From: JACCTH01 sp050741915
GTDB taxonomy: Bacteria > Actinomycetota > Acidimicrobiia > Spongiisociales > ZC4RG35
Length of the DNA stretch: 28,245 nucleotides
NCBI GenBank assembly: GCA_050741915.1
Contig: JBOGEX010000040.1
Span: 1-28,245, forward strand
Direction: 5' to 3'
Below, in pieces: positions 22,864 to 28,245 of the stretch. The position numbers and the translations under genes are program-made. The first letter of the stretch is position 1. Each line of letters starts with the position of its first letter. A model generated the notes under the pieces. The model was given only the letters and a program-made list of their open reading frames with translations, had not been told where the DNA came from and made no database searches.

Positions 22864-23643
22864 GTGCGTCACCATATGGTCTGGCTCGCCTTCCTCGTCG
22901 CTGTCGCCGCCTGCTCCTCGGGTGACGCCGAGTTCGGGGTCCGCCCTTTCTCGGAGATCGCCGAGACCGATCCGGTCATCGAGTTCGACCCGGGCGGCAC
23001 CGCCGCCACCCTCACAGTGTCCACGACCATCGATGCCGTCTGTGCGGTCGCATACGGACCCGACGGTCCGTCGGGGTCGATCGCGACCGACCGTGACATG
23101 GGCATTGGCGGTCATAGCGACCACCAAGCTGTGATGACCGGGCTCCAGCCGAACACCGAATACCAGTACCGCCTTCAAGGTGTCGGAGCCGACGGGAGGC
23201 TGTATCGGAGCGAGGTGTTCACCTTCACCACCCCAGCCGGCGACCAGGCGACCGACCTCGGCCCCAACCTCGCCGTCGGAGCCACCGTTGTCGAGGCCAG
23301 CTCCGAGTTCTCCGACGACTTCGCGGCGGAGAACGCAATCGACGGAGATCTCGGCACCGAATGGTCCACCCGCGGCGACGGCAACAACGCTTTCATCACC
23401 GTCGACCTCGGCGCCGTCGTCGAGGTAGCCGCGGTCGGCTTCCGCACCCGATCGATGGGCGATGGCACAGCCACCACTGAAAGCTTCACCGTCACCGTCG
23501 ACGAAGACACAAAAGGACCGTTTCCAGCCGGCCCCTCCCCCACACGGGTGTCCTTCCGAGGCCAGATCCTCACATTCGAGGTGGCCGAATCCACCGGAGG
23601 CAACACCGGGGCAGTCGAAATAGAGGTCTACTCAAATAGGTGA
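22864..23643 (+). CDS. Lipoprotein with FN3-like and discoidin (F5/8 C) domains
   Basis: A 259-residue lipoprotein with lipobox VAVAAC (Cys17). Residues about 35-125 look like a fibronectin-III or purple-phosphatase-N type sandwich (LTVSTTIDAVCAVAYGPD, LQPNTEYQYRL, EVFTFTTPA). Residues about 133-257 look like a galactose-binding discoidin domain (NLAVGATVVEASSEFSDDFA then AENAIDGDLGTEWST, FITVDLGAVVEVAAVGFRTR). Such domains bind carbohydrate or cell-wall polymers; no catalytic domain is present. The start is GTG 22864; ATG 22876 is possible but shortens the signal peptide. A hairpin follows at 23648. Confidence 0.87.
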   Translation: MRHHMVWLAFLVAVAACSSGDAEFGVRPFSEIAETDPVIEFDPGGTAATLTVSTTIDAVCAVAYGPDGPSGSIATDRDMGIGGHSDHQAVMTGLQPNTEYQYRLQGVGADGRLYRSEVFTFTTPAGDQATDLGPNLAVGATVVEASSEFSDDFAAENAIDGDLGTEWSTRGDGNNAFITVDLGAVVEVAAVGFRTRSMGDGTATTESFTVTVDEDTKGPFPAGPSPTRVSFRGQILTFEVAESTGGNTGAVEIEVYSNR

Positions 23644-23647
23644 CAGT

Positions 23648-23669
23648 CGTCAGGGACTGCCTCCTGACG
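23648..23669 (+). terminator. Possible terminator hairpin
   Basis: CGTCAGG, 8-base loop, CCTGACG, a perfect 7-bp stem just after the discoidin lipoprotein gene. A T-rich stretch (GTTTTGGTTTCTT) begins nine bases later rather than directly after the stem. Confidence 0.4.
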
Positions 23670-23815
23670 AGGTCGATGTTTTGGTTTCTTCGGCTCGGAC
23701 CTGAAGAACCGGCCACGTTCTACCTTCAAATCGCCCAGGCCAGGGGCCCACCGCAGAGGATCTGAACCGCTCTATTCGCGCGCGTAGATCACTTGGTATT
23801 GAGCAATAACGAATA

Positions 23816-23840
23816 TGCCGATCAACGGAGCAGATCGGCA
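23816..23840. repeat. 8-bp inverted repeat after the GNAT gene
   Basis: TGCCGATC, 9-base loop, GATCGGCA, lying 15 bases beyond the GNAT stop codon. It contains the ATCGGCAC sequence seen in the intergenic repeats further right. It may act as a terminator for the minus-strand gene or be a solo half of that repeat. Confidence 0.5.
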
Positions 23841-23854
23841 CTGATGCGCTCCGG

Positions 23855-24358
23855 TCAGAGAGGGTCACCGCGCCAGAGAACTTCACGCGGAGTGCCGTCC
23901 GGAGCATCGGGTGCGATCTCAGCGGCGGGCTTGAACCCCAGGCGGCGGTACATCACTCTGGAGGCTTCGGCCTCAGGGCCCATTGGATGCCCCTCTCCAA
24001 AGGTGACAACGCGCACTGGTCGACCAGCTGCCTCTGCGACTGCCTTCTCCGCGAGCGCTCTGCCCACACCATGACGACGATTATCGCTCCGTACTGCCAG
24101 CCAACCGATCGTGACCGCATCCGGATGGCTTCGAGATAACAGCATTCCACCCACGATCGGGCCTGAACCGAGTCGCGCACACCAAGCCGTTCCATCGTCG
24201 ATGTGCCGCCTCAATCGGGCGATCCACTCGTCGCTGTCTGCCATGGGTGTTCCAAACAGCCTCTCGACCTCGAGGGCTAAGAGACCCCAGACCGGGACGT
24301 CTGACATGACCGACTGAGACACCACGATCGGTACTCTGCCCATCGGTGGGATTGTCAC
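23855..24358 (-). CDS. GNAT-family N-acetyltransferase
   Basis: A 167-residue acetyltransferase. Motif A is clear (IGWLAVRSDNRRHGVGRALA, with the R-x-x-G-x-G/A acetyl-CoA loop), and the C-terminus has the usual MYRRLGFKPA element. The start is GTG 24358 or the in-frame ATG 24343 (MGRVPIVVSQ). A palindrome ACAGAAC-AGCA-GTTCTGT (24357-24374) lies on top of the first start codon. Substrate unknown. Confidence 0.88.
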   Translation of the reverse strand: MTIPPMGRVPIVVSQSVMSDVPVWGLLALEVERLFGTPMADSDEWIARLRRHIDDGTAWCARLGSGPIVGGMLLSRSHPDAVTIGWLAVRSDNRRHGVGRALAEKAVAEAAGRPVRVVTFGEGHPMGPEAEASRVMYRRLGFKPAAEIAPDAPDGTPREVLWRGDPL

Positions 24359-24374
24359 AGAACAGCAGTTCTGT
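24357..24374. promoter_or_regulatory. Palindrome at the GNAT start, candidate operator
   Basis: ACAGAAC, 4-base spacer, GTTCTGT. A near-identical arm pair (CAGAAC / GTTCTG) occurs at 27492-27508. The palindrome covers the GNAT start and lies about 100 bases before the next plus-strand gene. Confidence 0.45.
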
Positions 24375-24375
24375 T

Positions 24376-24414
24376 GCGGTATCGCACATATCTGAGACCG
24401 CTACCTATCGGCAC
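24376..24414 (+). repeat. Intergenic repeat copy A
   Basis: GCGGTATCGCACATATC, then TGAGACCGCTACCT, then ATCGGCAC. It shares CATATC-N14-ATCGGCAC with copies B and C, and TGAGAC.GCT with copy D. Confidence 0.65.
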
Positions 24415-24473
24415 ATCGAGGGTGGGTTTCGTGCCCCGCTGCCATAGAGGCGGACTACATAGAATGATTGCCG

Positions 24474-24761
24474 ATGAAGCGCAACCGGATGGTGATGTCC
24501 CATAGATGGCGCCGGGATCTCGCCCGTTTCGGCTTGGGTGTGCCCTTGACCAGTGCTGAACGTCGCTCCAACGCGAAACAGAATTGGCGGTCGGCTCGTG
24601 TGCTTTCTCCCCTTTTGGTTCTGGTCGCTGGGATTAATGCCTGGAACTCACGGCATGCGGGAGATCAGTTCATTTTGCTGGGATCGCTGATATCCGTCGT
24701 CTTGACGGTCAGCTTCCTGGTGTGGGCCTGGGCAGCGCACCGCCACCACGCAGCCAAATAG
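24474..24761 (+). CDS. Small membrane protein, unknown
   Basis: A 95-residue protein with a basic N-terminal 40 residues and two hydrophobic helices (VLSPLLVLVAGINAW and FILLGSLISVVLTVSFLVWA). I start at ATG 24474; a TTG six bases upstream is possible. It ends AAHRHHAAK. No family recognised. It stands alone. Confidence 0.65.
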   Translation: MKRNRMVMSHRWRRDLARFGLGVPLTSAERRSNAKQNWRSARVLSPLLVLVAGINAWNSRHAGDQFILLGSLISVVLTVSFLVWAWAAHRHHAAK

Positions 24762-24991
24762 AGGAATCCTGGTCACCGCGCTCTCGACAACACCTTCCAA
24801 GAAGGTAGCGCCGATAACTTGATCCTGGCGCGGAAGGCGCTTCTGGGGATGTGCTCGAGAACGGCGCAGAGGGGTGGGCCTATATAGGAGACTGCAACCG
24901 GGTCTCCCGACTGCGACCGCGATTCGACGTCATTTTGGAACCTGACGGGCATCTGCGGTGTATAGATGCGGAGCAACCAAAGGCAGGCTCG

Positions 24992-25555
24992 ATGGTCAAA
25001 TCGCTTCACATCCTCTCTGTCTTTGCTCTTCTTGCCATTGCCTGTGGAGCAGGTGCCGTGGCGACTGGCCAGCCGTTGCCCTCTCCGACGACCCCGTTAC
25101 AGGCGACGTCCACCGCGCCGGTAGATTCTGGCGAAGCTTGTCCGCTGACGATCCCACCGCAGCCAGGGCTGATTCCCCCCGAGCCGTATCCACCGGAACC
25201 ACCCGCCCTTTACCAGGCTGTCTGGTACGGAACCTCGGCGCTGTGGACCATGCTCGATCCCGAGGGTGAGGTCTGGTCGGGACTTCCGGTCGATGATGGA
25301 ATGTTCGGAGATAAGAGGATCTGGTGGTCGGACGGCGCCTCTCGAACATTGCCACCGATAATCGTCACCGGACGACAACTCGACGGATCGGCGTCCTTCG
25401 AGGCCGAGGCCGGGTCGCCTGGAAACTACTCGTTCCGAGAGGACATCGGCTCGTTCATGATGGTGGGGATCGAGATTCCAGCGGCTGGCTGCTGGGAGTT
25501 GACCGCCCGGTATGGAGACGCTGAGCTCTCCTACGTAGTGATGGTCGTGGGGTGA
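24992..25555 (+). CDS. Lipoprotein of unknown function
   Basis: A 187-residue lipoprotein. ATG 24992 gives a standard signal with lipobox LLAIAC (Cys18); the longer frame upstream adds an implausible soluble N-terminus. The mature N-terminus is Pro/Thr-rich (PLPSPTTPLQATSTAPVD, then PPEPYPPEPPALY). The folded part, including WYGTSALWTMLDPEGEVWSG and KIWWSDG-like RIWWSDGAS, ends in an immunoglobulin-like strand series (CWELTARYGDAELSYVVMVV). I recognise no named family. The preceding 230 bases hold no gene, only a CCTATATAGG palindrome at 24879-24888. Confidence 0.78.
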   Translation: MVKSLHILSVFALLAIACGAGAVATGQPLPSPTTPLQATSTAPVDSGEACPLTIPPQPGLIPPEPYPPEPPALYQAVWYGTSALWTMLDPEGEVWSGLPVDDGMFGDKRIWWSDGASRTLPPIIVTGRQLDGSASFEAEAGSPGNYSFREDIGSFMMVGIEIPAAGCWELTARYGDAELSYVVMVVG

Positions 25556-25565
25556 GGAGCCGGTC

Positions 25566-25581
25566 CATATCACGAGATATG
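25566..25581. repeat. Short palindrome after the lipoprotein gene
   Basis: CATATC, ACGA, GATATG: perfect 6-bp arms, 10 bases after the stop of the preceding gene. GCGCAATATCGCAC follows directly and resembles the left part of repeat copy A. Confidence 0.5.
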
Positions 25582-25628
25582 CGCAATATCGCACTTCAAC
25601 CCTGACAGTACCGAACGATCGATCTGCC

Positions 25629-25667
25629 GCGATATCACCCATATCCCTCACCGTCCGAGATCGGCAC
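25629..25667 (+). repeat. Intergenic repeat copy B
   Basis: GCGATATCACCCATATC, 14 bases, ATCGGCAC, then CTCCTGC. Its first 16 bases are identical to copy D and its right part (GATCGGCAC.TCCTGC) matches copy C. Confidence 0.7.
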
Positions 25668-25746
25668 CTCCTGCTCGGCTCGATTCGGCCAGAGCCTGGA
25701 CTCGGACCACCGGAAACTTCCCCATTGCTGGAGACGTCTAAGTCTC

Positions 25747-26202
25747 GTGAATCGAATCGCGCGTGGGATAGCCACAGTGGTCGTCCTATGGGTCATCTCG
25801 TCCTGTTCGTCAAACGGCCAAGAACCGGACGGCACCTTCACCTCGCCTGAACCACCAGACGAGTGGGCGAGCGGTCTGACCATCGCGTGCATCCCAGAGG
25901 GCTTCAGCTGGGTATGGAACGAAGGCCACGAGGCCGCGACCTTCCACACGTTTCAGACTGAGGACGAGTCGGAACAGCTTTCAATAGGCATCCAGATCGC
26001 ACCTCCGCCTCACCCAGGATCGGGAGAGGTGGTAAGACGTGGCGACCGTGAGTTCACTGTCTACAACGAAGGCAACCAGATCCGGGTCACCGAGGATGTC
26101 GGGAACGACAGTCGAATCGATGTCCTCAGCGACTCACTGGATACCGAGAGACTGCTTCGCATCGCAGAGAGCGTCACATACGAACCCGGCCGGGACAGCT
26201 AG
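25747..26202 (+). CDS. Small lipoprotein of unknown function
   Basis: A 151-residue lipoprotein with lipobox VISSC (Cys20) and start GTG 25747. The mature part begins with a charged Pro-rich spacer, then a beta-rich domain with FSWVWNEGHEAATFHTF, LSIGIQIAPP, GDREFTVYN and a final helix TERLLRIAESVTY. The pattern resembles a small DUF4367-like or LpqN-like fold, but I cannot name it. Repeat copy B lies between it and the previous gene. Confidence 0.75.
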   Translation: MNRIARGIATVVVLWVISSCSSNGQEPDGTFTSPEPPDEWASGLTIACIPEGFSWVWNEGHEAATFHTFQTEDESEQLSIGIQIAPPPHPGSGEVVRRGDREFTVYNEGNQIRVTEDVGNDSRIDVLSDSLDTERLLRIAESVTYEPGRDS

Positions 26203-26223
26203 CGCCGATCAACAAATATTCGG

Positions 26224-26262
26224 ACGGTTCCGCCCATATCTGGAAGCGGACCAGATCGGCAC
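26224..26262 (+). repeat. Intergenic repeat copy C
   Basis: CGCCCATATC (26231-26240), 14 bases, ATCGGCAC (26255-26262), then TTCCTGC. The left part is less conserved than in B and D. It lies 38 bases before the next start codon. Confidence 0.6.
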
Positions 26263-26300
26263 TTCCTGCGGTGGACCTCGAGTAGCTTGTGGCTTCTGAT

Positions 26301-26783
26301 ATGTCTCGGTCGTCGTCCTCGGATCTGACCCTGGGAGTCGCATATTGGGTCATCGTCGTGTCCCTGCTCGTCCTCGGCTTCCTATCGATGTTCACCATTG
26401 GCCTGGGCTTCTTGCTGGTGGCAGCTGCGATGATCGTTCTGAGCCCTTTCCGCTCCAAGCCACGAGTCTGGTGGTCGGGGATGGCTCTGGTGGTCGGATC
26501 CTTGATTGGGTACGCCGCGGTAGGGCCATGGGGGTGCTCACAGGTGGCGACATTCGATGTAGTGACTGGTGTCGCAGAGGAAGCGCCGACGGTGTGTCGG
26601 AGCTTGATCGGGATCGAGTACACCGGCCCCGATGGGTTCCAACCGAGTAGGACCCCTGGGGTGATCGCTGGGGTAGTTCTCGGCGGACTAGCCGCCTGGG
26701 CAGTATGGATTCGTATCGGCGCACAGCAGCGCCGGGCGGAATCCGATTTCATGCCACCCAGATCAACTGATCCCCCTCGATAA
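26301..26783 (+). CDS. Small integral membrane protein, unknown
   Basis: A 160-residue protein. ATG 26301 is preferred; a GTG 12 bases upstream is possible. Hydrophobic segments are VAYWVIVVSLLVLGFLSMFT, IGLGFLLVAAAMIVL, WWSGMALVVGSLIGYAAVG and, after an external loop with two Cys (WGCSQ and TVCRS), VIAGVVLGGLAAWAVWI. No known family seen. Confidence 0.72.
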   Translation: MSRSSSSDLTLGVAYWVIVVSLLVLGFLSMFTIGLGFLLVAAAMIVLSPFRSKPRVWWSGMALVVGSLIGYAAVGPWGCSQVATFDVVTGVAEEAPTVCRSLIGIEYTGPDGFQPSRTPGVIAGVVLGGLAAWAVWIRIGAQQRRAESDFMPPRSTDPPR

Positions 26784-26864
26784 CACTCTCGTGCTCGTCT
26801 CCCCGGTGCCGGCACTTACGGCGTGGCTTATCGACTGAGACCGCGTCCTGGGAAACTGATCGCA

Positions 26865-27416
26865 ATGGTCGAGCGTCTCAAGGTCGTGAGGTTCCGGACA
26901 GCTCTCCTCATCGTTGCCCTGCTTCTGGGCGCATGCACTCCTGCCCAGTCTGGAAACGGTGGTGAGTCCGGCGAGACTCCAGAGATGATGGCGGCGGCCC
27001 TTGTCGAGCTGATCACAGAGGACCACACGTTTGGTGAGGGACCACCACCCTTCACTGAGTATCTGATCCAGAACAAGATCGACCCCGCAGCGGGCGACCC
27101 TACGGCTTCAGCACCGAGATCGACACGAGATCTCACTGAGCCAGAGCGAGCTGCCATAGAGGAGGCTCTGGCTGAATATGGGCCTGTCCGATGGATCGAG
27201 GATCCTGACGATTGGCAGACCAGTGACCTGGTGCCGACCGTCGAGGGAGCAGTGAAACTCGGTGTGGGCGAACCCGTGGTTCAAGACGACACCGGATTGG
27301 TTCCGGTATCTCTGTGGTGTGGCGGCACCTGTGGCACGTGGTTCACCTACCGGCTCGATGTAATCGATAGCTCATCGGTCATCACCGGGATAGAAGGCTC
27401 TATCGCCATTTCCTAA
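26865..27416 (+). CDS. Lipoprotein of unknown function
   Basis: A 183-residue lipoprotein with lipobox LLLGAC (Cys24) when started at ATG 26865; a GTG at 26823 would add 14 residues. The mature part has a helix MMAAALVELITEDHT, an acidic stretch LTEPERAAIEEALAEYGPVR, and a C-terminal beta domain with a Cys pair (LWCGGTCGTWFTYRL). The CGGTC pair could form a disulfide or bind metal. No family recognised. Its last 45 bases overlap the end of the convergent membrane-protein frame. Confidence 0.78.
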   Translation: MVERLKVVRFRTALLIVALLLGACTPAQSGNGGESGETPEMMAAALVELITEDHTFGEGPPPFTEYLIQNKIDPAAGDPTASAPRSTRDLTEPERAAIEEALAEYGPVRWIEDPDDWQTSDLVPTVEGAVKLGVGEPVVQDDTGLVPVSLWCGGTCGTWFTYRLDVIDSSSVITGIEGSIAIS

Positions 27417-27830
27417 TGACCCAGAACCACGACTCTGGGCGGATAACGAACACTCTCGGAAGTGCGCTGTAACGGCACGTCGCGTGCGGTTCAGAACTGC
27501 CGGTTCTGTATCGGGTGTTATGGCCGATTTGGTGTTTGGCGGGCGCGCGTTATGCGTCGGTCGGACCTGATTGCGAGAGCCGGACCCGCGGACCAGGCTT
27601 GACACGAACAGAATGAGCTTCCAGACAAGCCAGGTGAACGCCACGCCGAAAGCGCCGTTCACCGCTCCGACGAAGAAGCCGCCGATCCAGATTTGTGCAA
27701 TGGAGGCAGTGGGATCGCCCGCAGTTGTCAGGATGATCGACCAGATGATTCCGATTACCGGGATCGACCACCAGCGGTACCGAGGGATGAGTCCCCCGAT
27801 CAGTCCAAGAAGGATGGCTGTAGGGATCAT
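27372..27830 (-). CDS. Membrane protein, unknown, convergent overlap
   Basis: 152 codons from ATG 27830. The N-terminal half has three hydrophobic helices (TAILLGLIGGLI, WWSIPVIGIIWSIILTTAG, IWIGGFFVGAVNGAFGVAF then TWLVWKLILFV). The C-terminal 70 residues are polar and low-complexity (from RGSGSRNQVRP on) and may not be conserved. It overlaps the 3' end of the lipoprotein gene by 45 bases on the other strand. The membrane part looks real; the exact end is doubtful if a frameshift occurred. Confidence 0.6.
   Translation of the reverse strand: MIPTAILLGLIGGLIPRYRWWSIPVIGIIWSIILTTAGDPTASIAQIWIGGFFVGAVNGAFGVAFTWLVWKLILFVSSLVRGSGSRNQVRPTHNARPPNTKSAITPDTEPAVLNRTRRAVTAHFRECSLSAQSRGSGSLGNGDRAFYPGDDR
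27492..27508. repeat. CAGAAC / GTTCTG inverted repeat
   Basis: CAGAAC, TGCCG, GTTCTG, followed by TATCG. It has the same arms as the palindrome at the GNAT start (24357-24374). It lies inside the low-complexity 3' half of the minus-strand frame. Confidence 0.45.
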
Positions 27831-28120
27831 GGCTCTTCGCCCCCGCCTACGGGCAGCCCGATGGGTATCAAGTCAGCGAAAAGTAAGACATTGCGTGGTC
27901 GGTTGCGATATCACCCATATGTGAGACAGCTCTATAAACGGCGCCTCGGGTGCGGGTCCGAACTTCCGGATCTGCTCGTGCACCCGAGCGGTGTCGTGGT
28001 GTTGTTCTGTACGCCCATAGCCTGGCCGTCACTGAGTCCCGGGAACGAGGATGACTCATGACAGAATGAGACGAGAGAAAGCGCCGGTTCCGACAGCGCA
28101 GGACAAAATCGGGAGTGACG
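27831..28120. other. Divergent spacer with repeat copy D
   Basis: No gene seen. Copy D of the repeat (GCGATATCACCCATAT, then G and TGAGACAGCT) lies at 27905-27930, with a degenerate right box (AAACGGCG at 27936). A ribosome binding site GGGAG at 28111 belongs to the reductase gene. Confidence 0.6.
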
Positions 28121-28245
28121 ATGCGCAAGCTGATCGTGAGCAATCTGATCTCACTGGACGGCTACGCGTCCGGCCCCGGCGGCGACGTGATGGCGCTGCC
28201 GTTCGACACCACGTTCAGCGACTACAACCTTGAGCTCATGCAGGC
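28121..28245 (+). CDS. Dihydrofolate-reductase-like (RibD C-terminal) protein, 3' partial
   Basis: 41 codons before the window ends. The start MRKLIVSNLISLDGYASGPG is the typical beginning of RibD C-terminal/DHFR-like proteins, in which a first strand is followed by 'S(L/V)DG' and a Gly-rich loop. GGGAG five bases before the ATG serves as ribosome binding site. These proteins bind NADPH; the substrate of this one is unknown. Confidence 0.85.
   Translation, partial: MRKLIVSNLISLDGYASGPGGDVMALPFDTTFSDYNLELMQ

Noticed and set aside
28051..28233. Plus-strand 60-codon frame near the window end
   Set aside because: It overlaps the reductase start in another frame; MRKLIVSNLISLDGY is the convincing reading.
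1..28245. CRISPR array, rRNA genes, phage structural genes or restriction systems
   Set aside because: I looked for regularly spaced repeats and the usual motifs and saw none.

Overview
The window looks like a high-GC actinobacterial chromosome. The signs are GTG/TTG starts, long runs of genes overlapping by 1-4 bases, many Cys-anchored lipoproteins, a CU044_5270-type partner of an ECF sigma factor, MobF-type relaxase debris and an adjacent tRNA-Asp/tRNA-Phe pair. A deep lineage such as Acidimicrobiia is my guess; nothing here fixes the taxon.

Region 1 (1-11.86 kb) is compact housekeeping sequence. It holds the tail of a GNAT protein, a secreted-repeat lipoprotein, a three-gene acyl-CoA dehydrogenase / SDR / ketoacyl synthase operon, and a TPP riboswitch driving a complete thiamine-type ABC importer (thiB-thiP-thiQ). 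These are followed by an MFS transporter, a hotdog thioesterase, a VOC protein, a zinc-type dehydrogenase coupled to an exported metallo-beta-lactamase-fold protein, and then tRNA-Asp and tRNA-Phe.

Region 2 (about 11.86-22.41 kb) reads as an old genomic island anchored at tRNA-Phe. Its left edge carries two tandem excisionase-like HTH genes (one frameshifted, one with an in-frame amber), the tail of an IS21-type istB with one IS end, and a tyrosine recombinase fragment with its catalytic part deleted. Its right edge carries a frameshifted MobF relaxase C-terminus abutting, head-on, a second integrase fragment. The cargo between them is intact: an ECF sigma factor with its membrane partner and a secreted crystallin-like protein, a peptidase-inhibitor-I36-like secreted protein, and a four-gene operon (lipoprotein, peptidoglycan-binding adaptor, ABC ATPase, FtsX/MacB permease). 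This cargo is the best candidate for an undescribed cell-envelope system.

Region 3 (22.41-28.25 kb) holds a YnfA-like membrane protein, a discoidin-domain lipoprotein, a GNAT protein and a series of small lipoproteins and membrane proteins with no recognised family, ending in the start of a RibD/DHFR-type reductase. Its intergenic spaces carry a recurrent motif (CATATC, 14 bases, ATCGGCAC, preceded by GCGRTATCRCM) and short palindromes, which may be a dispersed repeat or a shared operator.
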